From Hydrangea macrophylla (Eukaryota; Streptophyta; Magnoliopsida; Cornales; Hydrangeaceae), in contig CM066997.1 in the NCBI GenBank assembly GCA_033977485.1, positions 74,370,634 to 74,434,633 on the forward strand: a stretch of 64,000 nt of DNA. The letters run 5' to 3'. A program made the translations under genes and the position numbers. This document shows, in pieces, positions 1 to 10,259 of this stretch; within the stretch, counting starts at the first letter, position 1; the number at the start of each line of letters is the position of its first letter. The notes beneath the pieces are model-generated. The model worked only from the letters and a program-made list of their open reading frames with translations, did not search any database and was not told the DNA's origin.

Positions 1-1
1 T

Positions 2-112
2 ATTGAACATACAAGAACTGAGCTTATGATTGCAAATCTGTTAACAAAAGGGTTACCATTAAATAAATATAAGCAAAACATTAGTAGAATGGATCTTGAA
101 TATAGCCCATAA
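2..112 (+). CDS. Ty1/copia Pol, C-terminal tail (partial)
   Basis: This is the last 36 codons of a copia polyprotein, entering from the left window edge and ending at a TAA (110-112). The translation contains the segment ANLLTKGLP, the conserved tail of the copia RNase H domain, which in the family normally reads AD-LTK-L. In a full element this domain degrades the RNA of the RNA/DNA hybrid during reverse transcription. The piece is in frame to its stop. A matching 3' untranslated stretch, polypurine tract and LTR follow, so the orientation is certain. Whether the upstream polyprotein is intact cannot be seen. Confidence 0.85.
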   Translation: MEHTRTELMIANLLTKGLPLNKYKQNISRMDLEYSP

Positions 113-529
113 TGTTGTTGCATTACGTTTAATAATGTGGATTTGCTTAATATTTTGTTATGTTGTATGACACTCTAAGATATCACTTAAGGTGTTTCTG
201 AAATTTCTTGTTTTCTATTATGTATATACATGTATGATTTATTGGATGAATGATACAGGAATAGTCTTTGGCAAAGACAATATTATTGGACCTTTATTGA
301 CACTTCTCACTCATAAACCTTATTAAACAACTTGTTAGTGTTGTAGTACATGGAAGGGACTGTTTCGTTCTCTTGACACACGACCGCCATGACTCGCAAG
401 ACTGGGTTGTTTAATTATGGTATTATGATGACCAAATAAAAGCAAGAGTGAATTGGAATTTTTATGCGCGCCTTGTGTTATCATTATTGAACTCAATGCT
501 TAAGTTATTATATGGGCCAAGTGGGAGAA
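113..529 (+). other. Copia 3' untranslated region with polypurine tract
   Basis: Non-coding stretch between the Pol stop and the LTR. It ends in a purine-rich run (AAGTGGGAGAA, about 519-529) immediately before the TG that opens the LTR. This is the expected plus-strand primer of a copia element. Confidence 0.7.
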
Positions 530-1041
530 TGTTAGATATTTTTTATGTCCCACATAATATATCCCATACATATTGAGTTTAATAATATTATGTTTCCAAT
601 TTAACAAACTATTAACTTATTGGTCAAACGAAAAGTGAATTTCTAAAACAGTTCTACTATGATGGGTAAGTGGAAATATAGCAGTATAAGGAAACTGGTC
701 CACTCTTTGCCTATAAAAGATAAGTTTAAGGTTGATATCCCATCAACTGATAGTGTCTCTAATTGAAACTCTAAATGAAAGTAAAGAAACCAAGAGAGAG
801 AAACTGTTTCCCACCGCAACGGTTGAAGAATTCAACATCAAGGTTTGATCTATTTGAATGATGTATCATGGATACAAGTACTCAATATACATACGATTTA
901 TTTCCGCATAAGGTTTATGGGTAAAATTATGATAGTTCTAGTTCTTGAGCTAATGATTAAGCTTCAAGTGTTTAATGCTTAATATAATCAATTTACACTG
1001 ACCTCATAGCCTGGAATTAATTTCAATTTCACATTCTTCCA
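530..1041 (+). mobile_element. Copia 3' LTR
   Basis: The LTR starts with TGTTAGATATT directly after the polypurine tract. It carries a TATA-type box at 712-718 followed by a purine-rich leader. The right end is placed at a CA at 1040-1041, but no second LTR is available for comparison, so this end is approximate. The 5' part of the element lies outside the window. Confidence 0.65.
712..718 (+). promoter_or_regulatory. TATA box in copia LTR
   Basis: TATAAAA in the sequence GCCTATAAAAGATAAG, about 180 bp inside the LTR. This is the likely U3 promoter element of the copia element. Confidence 0.55.
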
Positions 1042-1162
1042 CGATGCTGTATATCTATACTTTGTTAATAGGAAAACAGATTCCAAACGAAATGAAGTGA
1101 AAACTCAATGTTTGTACACAATAAATAGTAACATATTCTATTGGGGTACTATTTGGGCAGAT

Positions 1163-1219
1163 CCAAAGACAACTTTTGAGACACGACCCAAATTTGTGTC
1201 TCAAAAGTTGTGTCTTTGG
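1163..1219. repeat. Short hairpin (22-24 bp inverted repeat)
   Basis: The left arm at 1163-1184 pairs with 1196-1219 around an 11-bp loop. The arms match perfectly except for a 2-base insertion in the right arm. It may be the core of a small fold-back MITE; no clear target duplication was seen. Nothing else is recognisable between 1042 and 1280. Confidence 0.7.
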
Positions 1220-1280
1220 GTGTGTCACAATTGTTACTCTATTCTTAATCCACCATCCATATGACACATAATTTTAGATA

Positions 1281-1420
1281 GAATAATGATATGTTTCGCA
1301 ATTGCTTTCACAATTATACCACATATTGTAGTGGTGGTGGTATCACATACCACTGCATATGGTACCACTCTTATGACATTGTAGACATCCCGGCCAAATT
1401 TGGGATCCATAGCATTACTC
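1281..1420. mobile_element. Degraded MITE, same end type as the 8.4- and 11.4-kb copies
   Basis: The right end, read inward on the - strand, begins GAGTAATGCTATGGATCCC. The left end begins GAATAATGATATG. These terminal sequences match the MITEs at 8375-8542 and 11430-11590, which have 9-bp target duplications. No convincing duplication flanks this copy, so it is either old or its ends are misplaced. Confidence 0.45.
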
Positions 1421-2355
1421 TTAATTTTTTCTTAACTCTATAAGGGTATCTGCTGGTAGAAATTATCCTTGAAAATGTTTGAAAAATTGGATATCCATAA
1501 AATTAGTTTAGGAAACTAGCTATTGAATCTCACTGGCGTCGTGATTTTAAACTGGTTTAGAACATTACATACGTAACTAGGAAGTGGTGTACAATATAGC
1601 CTATGAAGCACAAGTAAATTTAGTCTTTCCATGGTCCTAAAATTACCATTAATGTAGATATTGTCAATCTTTTTAATTGTTGTGGTTAATGGTTTTTGTT
1701 GAATACTGTCTACTATAATTCAGTGGGCTCATTGTACTAGCATTCAATTGTTGGAAATGATCTCAAAGTTATTTGATAAATTACCCAAAGGAAGCTAATT
1801 AGGTTGGTGGTGAAATTTTATTTACTGTAAAGACCTCTTGATCAGTGAATTTGGCCTGTCTTAATGATTGTGAAGTTGGAATATATTGCCATGAAAGGTC
1901 ACTTTGCATATTTGTTTCCTTGAGAATCAAACAGAAAAATAGACCCAATTTCTGGGTTTTCAGTTTTGTTAAATTATAGTGTTATTTGCTTTATGGTTAA
2001 GTTTTTGAAGGAATTATATTTGATTTTGATTTGGGGTTTCACTAGACAAAACAAAATTGATCCCCCATTTCCAAGAAAGTTACTGTCATGAATTGATAGT
2101 TGATTTTGATCAATATATTAGTTAATTTGGGTGAATTAGTTTGGATTTTTAAGATGGATCAGGCAATGCTTTATGGTTACTCTATTATACCATTTTTAAA
2201 CTTGATTAGTGTATTGTTGCAATCTTGTTGTACAGATAGCATATGGAATCATGTACATGGGCTTTTATTTCATAACATATGGGTACGTAGTTGCTGTTTC
2301 TTTTGTTAATAGTTTTTGAACTCGGATACAAGCCGGTCAATTGATTGGATGTATT
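1421..2355. other. AT-rich intergenic DNA, no gene seen
   Basis: Only short random open frames are present. I see no conserved motif, repeat or splice-consistent coding stretch. Confidence 0.6.
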
Positions 2356-2420
2356 ATATACACTGTGGAATAGAGTCTATTTTTTTTTTTTTTGATATAC
2401 ACTGTGGAATAGAGTCTATT
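2356..2420. repeat. 26-bp direct repeat flanking a pure poly(T) insertion
   Basis: Two identical 26-bp copies (2356-2381 and 2395-2420, each containing CACTGTGGAATAGAG) are separated only by 12 T and one G. This looks like a target-site duplication around an insertion made of nothing but a reverse-oriented poly(A) tail. That is the expected product of an abortive LINE- or SINE-type insertion. A tandem duplication with T-run expansion is the alternative. Confidence 0.75.
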
Positions 2421-2705
2421 GAGAGGCTGTTTTGTGAAGTTTGAGATTTTTTGATCGTTAGAAAAATTGCATTTTGATAGACGTGTTTATCATCGCATTA
2501 ACTTTTCAAAAACAAGACATGGTTAACGTCACAACCCCAGTTATAATTGAGGCTTCCTTATTTGAAATAGCTATATAGATGGTGAATATTCAATCCACAT
2601 TTTTTATTTTTTGAATTTAAATTAACCACATACGTTTTGTGAACATTGGAAACCATGGATGATGGGTTCTTAAATCAAATAACTACGTTTTTTTGAGTGA
2701 TCATA

Positions 2706-2910
2706 ATGTGAATTGGTGTCCAACCTAAAATTATAGCATATGATAATTGGTGAGATTGTGTCCAACCTAAAAAATCACATGTACAATATATTGCTTTTAT
2801 CAGTGATTGAATTCGAGTCTAACCTAAAATCACATATGGTAGTCGGTGAGTTTGGGTCCAACCTAAAATCAAAAGTACTCCATAATGTTTTTATCAGTGA
2901 TTATCCTAAG
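2706..2910. repeat. Degenerate tandem repeat (about 40-58 bp)
   Basis: The phrase TCCAACCTAAAAT or a close variant recurs four times (near 2719, 2761, 2818 and 2857), preceded by variants of GGTGAGTTTG. Spacing is irregular, so this is a decayed short array. The following 2911-3180 holds nothing recognisable. Confidence 0.55.
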
Positions 2911-3180
2911 CAATGTATAAAACATAGTGTGAAATAGATCTCGATTTCAACCAAAATAACGTCACTTTATCATCATTTTTGGCATCACAAAAAGTGATGA
3001 AGGGGACAAATTATCACAAAATATTAGTTGAATGACTAAAATGCGAAAAAATAAAAATTTTATTTAGAGACCAAAAATCAAAATGCCAAACATATATAGT
3101 ATAATTTGAGAGTTTAAAATGTATATTACCCAATATTTTAGGTCCCCATTTTTTAATTCTTTCTTTTTTAAATCATGTAG

Positions 3181-3717
3181 CCATTTGAGTTCTGCACAAT
3201 GTCGGGGCAAAAGGTGAGTGTGTCTAAAACTCGCATCTTTTTTTCTCATAATACTAATGGTAGAATAATGAATAGCATCACCAGGAAAAGTGGCATCATC
3301 AAGACTAATGACCTTGGCAAATATTTGGGTGTTCCCCTCCTTCATGGGAGAATTTCCAAAAATCTTTTTAATGAGTCCATTAATAGGATTCAAAGAAAAC
3401 TCTCAAGATGGAAAACCCACATGTTGTCTTTGGCAGGTCGTGCCACCCTGATAAAATCCACCACTGAAGCCATTCCCAATCACCTAATGCACACTATGTT
3501 ACTCCCTATATATGTCTGCCAAAACCTCGATCGTTTGAATAGGAACTTCCTTTGGGGTGACCAAAAGGAAAGGAAAAAGATTCACCTGATTAACTGGGAT
3601 AAAGTCTGCCTCCCTAAACATCAGGGAGGCCTGGGATTGAGAAAAAGTCATGAAAATAACTTAGCTATGCTGGGAAATCTTGGGTGGAACCTCTTGAATA
3701 ATAAAAAGAACCTCTAG
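3181..3717 (+). pseudogene. LINE reverse transcriptase, C-terminal (thumb) part
   Basis: The translation carries the hallmark run of plant L1 RTs: SGQKVS, then LGKYLGVPL, then KLSRWK, then LSLAGRATLIKS, then FLWG and GGLGLR. These lie C-terminal to the catalytic palm, which is missing. The frame ends at a TAG (3715-3717) where related proteins read through, so this is an inactivating stop. The first methionine (3199) is internal to the family and is not a true start. The piece continues directly into the zinc-binding region. Confidence 0.85.
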
Positions 3718-4391
3718 GTGCAAGTTTTAATTGCTAAATATCTCCTAGGCAACCCTCTTACTGAGTGGAAGGCCAAAAGGAGGAATTCCAACACCTGGAA
3801 GGGTATTTTAAGTACCAAAGAATACCTCTATAAGGGTATTAAATGGATTATTGGAAATGGTAATCATGTCAAAGTTTGGAGTCACTGGTGGTGTGGAAAG
3901 AATATTCTCCAACACCATGGCTCCAATGATGAACCTCCTGACCTTTGGGTGAAAGATATCATTGACAGTGAGGCGAAATGGAACCTCTCTGCCATCCAAC
4001 CATGGCTTAATGAGGAAGAAACTATGAACATTCTGAATACTCCCCTCCCCACTTTCCAAACCACCTCGGATTTCCCTACTTGGGCTTTGGCTGGGAATGG
4101 TAAATTCTGTCCCAAAAGTGCTTACTCCTTTATGACTTTTGATCCTTTGCTTCAGAAAGAGTCTATCTGGTCTGACTTGTGGAAATGGAAGATCCCCAAC
4201 AAGCTAAAATTCTTCATGTGGAAATGCATCCAGGACAGGCTCCCTTCCAAAAACCTTCTTCATATTAGAAATATTACCACTAACTCATCTTGTGACAAGT
4301 GTGGCCATTGGAAGGAGGATTCCTTACATATTTTAAGAGATTTTGCCCCAAAGCTCAAGCAGTGTGGCATATCCTTCTGCCTACTGCTATA
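3718..4391 (+). pseudogene. LINE zf-RVT zinc-binding region
   Basis: After the stop the frame resumes with segments typical of the plant LINE linker, such as VKVWSHWWCG, then IWSDLWKWKIPNKLKFFMWK. The zinc-knuckle region SSCDKCGHWKEDSLHILRD follows, the usual C-x2-C-x-H-type pattern. Around 4340 the conserved reading shifts into another frame, continuing as PKAQAVWHILLP and WYIWKNRNKFVF until a stop near 4655. The reading here then runs to a spurious stop at 4390. At least one indel therefore disrupts it. Confidence 0.8.
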
Positions 4392-4655
4392 AATGCAGAA
4401 AATTTGGAGCTCGAGCTAAAACCGTGGATTCACAAACATTTGAGGGATGATGATAAATGTGCTCCCTACTTTCTTTGTAATGATATTTTATTTGCTACAG
4501 GAGCCTGGTACATTTGGAAGAATAGAAACAAATTTGTCTTTACCAATGATTGTGATTCTGACCTCACCTTATATGGTCTGGCCAAGTCTCTTACTAATGA
4601 TATCACCAAAGCTCTCAAAAGAGACAATGGTCAGATTCACACCCAGGCTATATAA
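4340..4655 (+). pseudogene. LINE linker between zf-RVT and RNase H, shifted frame
   Basis: This frame continues the LINE protein after the indel near 4340. The motif WYIWKNRNKFVF is characteristic of plant L1 proteins just before the RNase H. It ends at a stop at 4653-4655, and the downstream RNase H is in yet another frame. Confidence 0.75.
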
Positions 4656-4685
4656 CTTATTGGATGGTCTCCACCCATTGCAGGA

Positions 4686-5114
4686 TTGCTCAAGCTCAAC
4701 ACGGATGGAAGCAGCTGTGGGAACCCAGGAAGAGGAGGAATTGGAGGTCTCTTTCGCGATGATCAAGGAGGATGGAAAGGAGGTTACTATGGACACATCA
4801 ACAATTGCTCAAGCCTCTTTGCCAAGCTCGAAAGCATCAGAAGAGGGCTCACTATAGCCCATACCAAAGGCCTTCAAGGGATTATTGTTGAGACAGACTC
4901 CATGAATGCTTGCCAACTGATGTTAACTCAAGAGGAGAATCATCCCCTCAAAGCTCTTATTAATGATTGTAAACTTTTGCTGTTTTTATGTAATGGTACC
5001 ATTTCCGATGTTAAAAGGGAAGGTAACCAATGTGCGGATTTATTAGCTAGGACAGGGGCAAACCAACCTAATCCTCTTGTTTTACTGGATACCCCCTTTA
5101 GTGCTCTAGGTTAG
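4686..5114 (+). pseudogene. LINE RNase H domain (RVT_3 type)
   Basis: The 142-residue frame is an almost complete plant-type RNase H. Catalytic acids are visible as Asp7 (NTDGS), Glu49 (AKLES), Asp71 (VETDS) and Asp118 (CADLLA). The glycine-rich hairpin GNPGRGGIGG lies between the first two. In the element it would remove template RNA. The domain reads through to its stop after LDTPFSALG, so it is the best preserved part of the LINE. It lacks the upstream protein in frame and cannot be expressed as part of a normal ORF2. Confidence 0.85.
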
Positions 5115-5297
5115 CCTTTGATGGCAGACACTTCTGGTATTTGCTTCCCTCGCGGTAGCTAACGCTTTTGTGCTTTCCTCTTTAACCAAAAAAAAACTGA
5201 ATGTACGCCCACAATGTGTGTCCTTTTGTCAGTTTGTGTCATCTGCAGATTGGTTGTCTACATGCACACAGTTCGCGGGCGTGGCACACAATTGTTA

Positions 5298-5665
5298 GAG
5301 CATCTCCAATGATGCTTAGATGTTTGTGTTAGTTAACAGTCCATCTGGACAAAAAAACTGCAAGATAATACATGCTAAAAGTGATGATTTTTATGCTGCT
5401 CCAATGAAGGAATATAAACCAAGCTGTTAGGTGACATCTGGTAAAACTAAAATGGGTATAGTAACTTTTCATCATGGCTTACAACATGCATAACATCATG
5501 AATTAATGCCACCGTGGCTCGCTAAGAGAATGGCTACAGTTAACAAAAAGCTTAACCTCTGACATTGCCACGTTGGACTTTAACGTGTCCATTGGAGTGC
5601 CTTTGCAACCATTAAGATTAACTTCTGACACTAACTTTGACTATTTTGCAACATTGCAGTTGCTC
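5298..5665. mobile_element. PIF/Harbinger-type MITE
   Basis: The terminal inverted repeat GAGCATCTCCAATG (5298-5311) pairs with the right end (5652-5665, reading GAGCAACTGCAATG on the - strand), with two mismatches. A TTA trinucleotide sits outside each end (5295-5297 and 5666-5668), the target duplication expected for this superfamily. The element is 368 bp and has no coding capacity. Confidence 0.75.
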
Positions 5666-5874
5666 TTATGCAAACAAACCGAACACATGCATTGTGTATC
5701 AAGGCTTGGTTAGGCTTAGGGCCCTACATTTTCTATAAGTTTCAGTCAATATATAGAATTTGTTTAATAAGGCTACGTCTCTAACGCTGTCACTGTGTCT
5801 CATGGTCTACAATAAATAAAAATATGTATATATATATATATATATGATAATGTTAACTTACAGCATGATATGTT

Positions 5875-6000
5875 TTTAGCAGTAAAAGAAAAGAAAATTT
5901 AGCAATAAAATTTTTGGTCGCTAAAAGTCTATATTTTTAGCGATAAAAAAATTTGTCACTAAAAACATTTTTTGGTCGGTAAAAGTTGGTGTATGCGCTA
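5875..6000. repeat. Cluster of short inverted repeats of TTTAGCGAYRAAA type
   Basis: Several variants of TTTTAGCGATAAAA and its complement (for example TTGTCACTAAAAA) occur in about 125 bp, including a strong hairpin near 5933-5965. Such clusters are common in subterminal regions of plant DNA transposons. No element boundaries could be defined. Confidence 0.45.
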
Positions 6001-6677
6001 CTAAACTACAACCATCGTACTTTATATTAACAACGCCTATATATATTATTCCAAGAGAAAAGATTGGGGTCGAACACCACACCAACCTTGTAATACCAAC
6101 GTAATAGAATTGTCCAAGATGTAATTGGCGCCAAACAATCCATACTCATGGTCCACAAAATCTCCCTGCACCATATGAACCAACGACTTATTATTATTAT
6201 TATTTTTTTTATTGAACAACGGCTTTTTAATTGACCTCATAAATTTGGTAGGGCTTAAATTAAGATAAATTATTTAAGGCTTAATTGTACTAACCAACTC
6301 TTAAGATTTTTAGGCAACAATAGATATTTTTCATGGACATTCAGCGTGGATCACTAAGCTACATTATTGTGCTCTGAACTGGATTAATACTAGAGTGGAG
6401 GTTCATATTAAACCGACTCTCGCGCGAATTAAATAAGTCTTGAATAAGTTTGAGACTCGTGTACGTAAAAAAGTTTCAATTATGATAAACCCACTCCTTT
6501 AATTACACCCTTAACCACATTCAGTAGATCTGTCCTTTGATTTCAGTGGGTCCTATGTTGAATTCATGTGGAACCCACCAAATTTAAGGACAATCAATGA
6601 TCATAATATGCTGAATGTGATTGGGGGTGTGGCTGAGGGAGTGGGTGTATCGTTCCTCAAAAAGTTTACAAGTTTAT
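6001..6677. other. AT-rich intergenic DNA, no gene seen
   Basis: A short TTA microsatellite lies near 6189-6205. No coding or RNA feature is supported. Confidence 0.6.
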
Positions 6678-6721
6678 GCAGGGGTGGATGTATAAATTCA
6701 TAATTGGTTTGGGGTGTGTGT

Positions 6722-6770
<49 letters not shown>

Positions 6771-6971
6771 GTTTGGGGGGTGTTTGACATGGTTGACACT
6801 AAAAAAATGCACCTCAAAGAGACAATGTCTCAAATTTACATTTTTGAAATTTTTGAGGAATTTAAGTGTAAAATTTTTATTTTATAAAGATATATCTCAA
6901 ATTTACCAGTATCTAGAGGAGGGCTCAAGCCTGCTGCCTGCCCTTTGACCATTGGTGTATCCGCCCCAGCT
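6678..6971. mobile_element. Possible MITE with G-rich ends
   Basis: The left end GCAGGGGTGGATGTA pairs with the right end, read on the - strand as GCTGGGGCGGATACA, at 12 of 15 positions. A TTTAT lies close outside both ends. Similar sequences are frequent in plant genomes. The internal microsatellite prevents judging the rest, so this is tentative. Confidence 0.4.
6713..6768 (+). repeat. (TG)n followed by a 33-bp G run
   Basis: A GT microsatellite of about 11 units passes directly into 33 consecutive G (6736-6768). The exact length is prone to assembly error. Confidence 0.9.
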
Positions 6972-8374
6972 TTTATGGGGGGAGACAATGTCATTGGCAT
7001 TTGTAAAGATTTTAGTACTACTTCTAAAATTACAGTGATGAATGATGCTTTGTTTTACAAATTAGCCATCTGACAATAAAATCAGATTAAATAATAGTGT
7101 GATGAATTGATTTTTTTAAAAATTTATTTTGAGTATTCCCACCACTGACACATGTATAGAAAACAAATTTAAAGCTAAACCATTATTTTTGCATTGACTA
7201 TTTCTCTCGGTCTTGCTGGCTAAATCGCACTTGCGGCTTAATCCTCATTGGATACCAATGTGTTATTAGTAGTTATATTACATTATAAAGGTAAACTTGT
7301 TGGTTGAAAATTTAAATCTTAATATAGGACAATTTTTACAAACCTTCTAACGTCAACAAACCGTAGACTAAGGATTAAATACATGTTTTTGTTTTCCCTC
7401 AATGTGACAGTGAGGTTAGGTCAACTTTCACTTTTATCTTTTTACGATTTAAAAGTTGACAGTTAACCTATGTGATTGTGTGTTAAGTGCAAACCTTTGG
7501 TATCTTTTGATTTGAAATGACAAATTCATATAAGGTAAAGTGAAAAGAATTTTAACCACAAAGACATAAAATGTATTTAATCTGCAAGTTTAACAAAAAA
7601 CTGAATGTTTAAACAAGTCTAGCCTTGGGGTACGCCGGAGAGGCAACCACCTAGGGCCCCCAAATTGGTCTAATTGTTGCTCTTAAGAAGGGCCCAAAAA
7701 TTAGTGAGTTGGACCCAAAATAAAAATCTTATATGGAATATGTTAGTTCAATTGTAATCGAGCCCATCTAAATATTAAAAAATAATAATAAAAAAATAAA
7801 GAAAAAAATCAAAGAAAAGAAATTGTACCTAATCCCATTAAATATCTAACCCAACACTTTTTCTAACTTTCCCATTTTGCCCAACACAATTTGTTTGTTT
7901 TTTTTTTGTTTGTTTTTTTTTTTTTTTTTTTTTGCTTTTGTTTTGTTTTGCGTTTTTTTTTTTAGTTTGGGTTTCCACTGAAGATATCATTCCTCTCCTC
8001 GTTCTACGGTTAGATCCGGCTATTCCTCTTTGCAGACACAATATTTTACTTTCAAATGCAAATCAGGCATTTTTTTTGTCAGATCTGGCATTTTAGTGTA
8101 GTCTTTTCGCAGTCACGGTTAGTTTTCGGGTAATCTTTGTTGTGGATCATTTTGGCAGCTTACTCCCTCATCTGGCTCAATCTCGAGCTATGCCACAGAT
8201 AGTTTCATCAGAGATTGCATAGGTTTCCAGTACGGCTAAAGAAGTTTGTATTGCTAACTTTTCATATACTTTTTCGACTTCTGTATGCCTGCATGTACTG
8301 ATTCTATTAGGGATATGCTGGCAAATATATATATATATGTATGTATATTTACATATATTTAAGCTTTACAAATT
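6972..8374. other. Intergenic DNA, no gene seen
   Basis: AT-rich DNA with a T-rich low-complexity stretch at 7890-7965. The sequence near 7620-7720 and that near 8690-8780 share G/C-rich phrases (GGGCCC, CCTAGG) and may be decayed ends of one transposon. I could not align them well enough to call it. Confidence 0.5.
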
Positions 8375-8542
8375 GAGTTATGCTATGGTTCCAAATGTCA
8401 TATCACCAATTTGGTTCCTAACACGTGCTAATGAGACTATACATAAAAATTAAAAAAAAAAGTCAAGTGATCCATCAATTACTGTATGTGGTCCCATTAA
8501 TACATGTGATAGGAACCAAATCTGAGAACCATGGCATTACTC
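8375..8542. mobile_element. MITE with 9-bp target duplication (Mutator-like)
   Basis: Ends are GAGTTATGCTATGGTTC on the left and, read inward on the - strand, GAGTAATGCCATGGTTC on the right (15 of 17 match). Flanking 9-mers are TTACAAATT (8366-8374) and TTACAAAGT (8543-8551), one mismatch apart. A 9-bp duplication points to Mutator-like transposase activity. There is no coding capacity in 168 bp. Confidence 0.75.
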
Positions 8543-8550
8543 TTACAAAG

Positions 8551-8553
<3 letters not shown>

Positions 8554-8593
<40 letters not shown>
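8554..8593 (+). repeat. Poly(A) run, 40 bp
   Basis: Forty consecutive A, just right of the MITE duplication. It could be the tail of an unrecognised retroposon or a simple slippage product. The following 8594-9305 holds no recognisable feature. Confidence 0.9.
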
Positions 8594-8595
<2 letters not shown>

Positions 8596-9305
8596 AACCC
8601 ATGCAAATTTACAAAGAAATTGGAGAAAAAAATCACAAAAAGTCATTATATGTAATAATTAGACCCAAAAAATTCTCATCTTCACTGGTGTTGCCCCAAA
8701 ACCCCTGTATAATTTAGAACAGACCTTGTGCAAGCCCCACCTTCAAATGTTCGCCTAGGATCCCCCAAGTTGTCAAGATCAGCCATGTGTTTCATTTTAC
8801 TCACAACTTCAAGTCACAAGTGTTATTAATGGTTAGACCATAGAAGGTCAAGTAAAAATTGATCTAATCATCGGAGGTAAAATATTTTCAAATAGAAAGA
8901 AAAAGAAAAATTTAGTGGAAAATCTCATTCTATCAATGTTTGTTGTAATAGACCCACCAATTGGTACTCCATAATAATAGGCCCTATAATTGTAATTGTT
9001 GTTAGAGATTAGTCCAAAATCCCAAATTAGTGATAGATAATTTTACCATTTTATCCATAAATGATATATATAATATTGATATGTATATTTCGGTCAAACT
9101 CAATCCTAAAAGTCTTGCATATATTTTGGGAAGTTACCAAACTAAATCTCATAAATCTTACATATATTTTTGGGAAGTTACTAAATGCCATGATTGTAGG
9201 GCTTTATATGTTAGATTCTGTTTAATCTTACATATATCTTTTTTTAATTTCGCATGTTCACCATTCTTGGATGATCTAACAGTCATTCATCAATATTACC
9301 AAAAA

Positions 9306-9735
9306 TAAAAAATAGTGTTAAACTTCACACTAGAATGAATATGACTGATAAATTTTACACTAGAATTGTCAAATTTCACACTTATATTCGAGTTATTCAA
9401 CAAATGGAACACTGTCTTATCACAAATTTATTTGCACATTCATTTTACATTAACTGCAAAATTTCATTGATATCACAATTTTGCTTTACATAGTATACAA
9501 TTTCGCACCACATCATGTGAACAAAGAACATGAGTGTTAAATTTTACACTATAACCTTTTGAACCACAACCTTTGAACTACAACATAGTATACAATTTCA
9601 CATCACAACCTTTGAAGCAAGAATATGATAAATTTTACACTACAACCTTTTGGACCATAATATAGTATACAATTTCAATCCACAACCTTTGAAACAAGAA
9701 CACTGGTGTTTAATTTAACACTGTCTTATCACTAA
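9306..9735. repeat. Degenerate tandem repeat (about 75-98 bp)
   Basis: The phrases TAGTATACAATTTC, CACAACCTTTGAA and AAATTTTACACTA recur in the same order about three times from 9488 to 9700, with weaker partial copies upstream to 9306. Unit length varies, so this is an old local array. Confidence 0.65.
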
Positions 9736-9759
9736 AAATAAGTCTACAAATGAATTCAT

Positions 9760-10165
9760 ATGAGAGTAGCTTTTCATTTCATGCCCATGCCTCCGCCTCC
9801 GCTGCCGCTGCCGCCACCAACAACCGCCACGCTTCCAACGGAGAACAACACCTCCACAAGAAATCTGCCAGAGACAAAAAGTTATGTCGACGAGATTAGA
9901 GTATATAAGAACAAATCAAAGGATTTAGATAACAAATCAATAAACCTGGGATCAAGCCCTAATTTGTCAGGTTTTCGAGATTTGGATATGTGATCTTCGA
10001 AACCACTTTGAATCGTCTTTACATCGTTTAAGAGCCCTACTTCGTCGGAAGTGGTGGTTGCATTGGGTTGAGAAGATTGTGAGAGGGGCGGTGGTGAGAA
10101 GACGACGTTAGAAGTGGTGGTGGCCAAGAGAGAGTTATGATCTGTGTGTATGTGTGTGTGTGTGT

Positions 10166-10206
<41 letters not shown>

Positions 10207-10250
10207 GATATAGAATGTGATTTATTCTCAATTGGGTATTGGGGTTTCAA
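9760..10250 (-). other. Possible host-gene fragment with (TG)n(AG)n tract
   Basis: On the - strand, after a TG/AG microsatellite (10142-10203), a frame runs to about 9882. It includes a proline/serine-rich segment and a charged, soluble-looking segment (EVGLLNDVKTIQSGFEDH, SKSRKPDKLGLDPRF). Composition is less AT-rich and more protein-like than the surroundings. A glycine/proline-rich stretch lies at 9790-9820. I do not recognise the protein. There is no clear start or splice structure, so it may be a captured gene scrap or chance. Confidence 0.25.
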
Positions 10251-10259
10251 TTTTGAAAA

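Larger units (their letters stand above)
3181..5196 (+). mobile_element. 5'-truncated L1-type LINE
   Basis: A single + strand reading path, broken by stops and frameshifts, encodes the end of a plant L1 reverse transcriptase, a zinc-binding zf-RVT region and a terminal RNase H. A short tail rich in T and C follows, then an A-run (5188-5196). The absence of the endonuclease and most of the RT indicates 5' truncation, typical of target-primed reverse transcription. Homology begins at about 3181, next to an in-frame TAG at 3178-3180. I could not find a convincing target-site duplication. Confidence 0.85.

Noticed and set aside
3064..3393. 109-residue - strand frame
   Set aside because: Antisense shadow of the LINE reverse transcriptase.
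7620..8780. A ~1.1-kb transposon bounded by GGGCCC-rich sequences
   Set aside because: The two ends share phrases but could not be aligned as inverted repeats with a target duplication.
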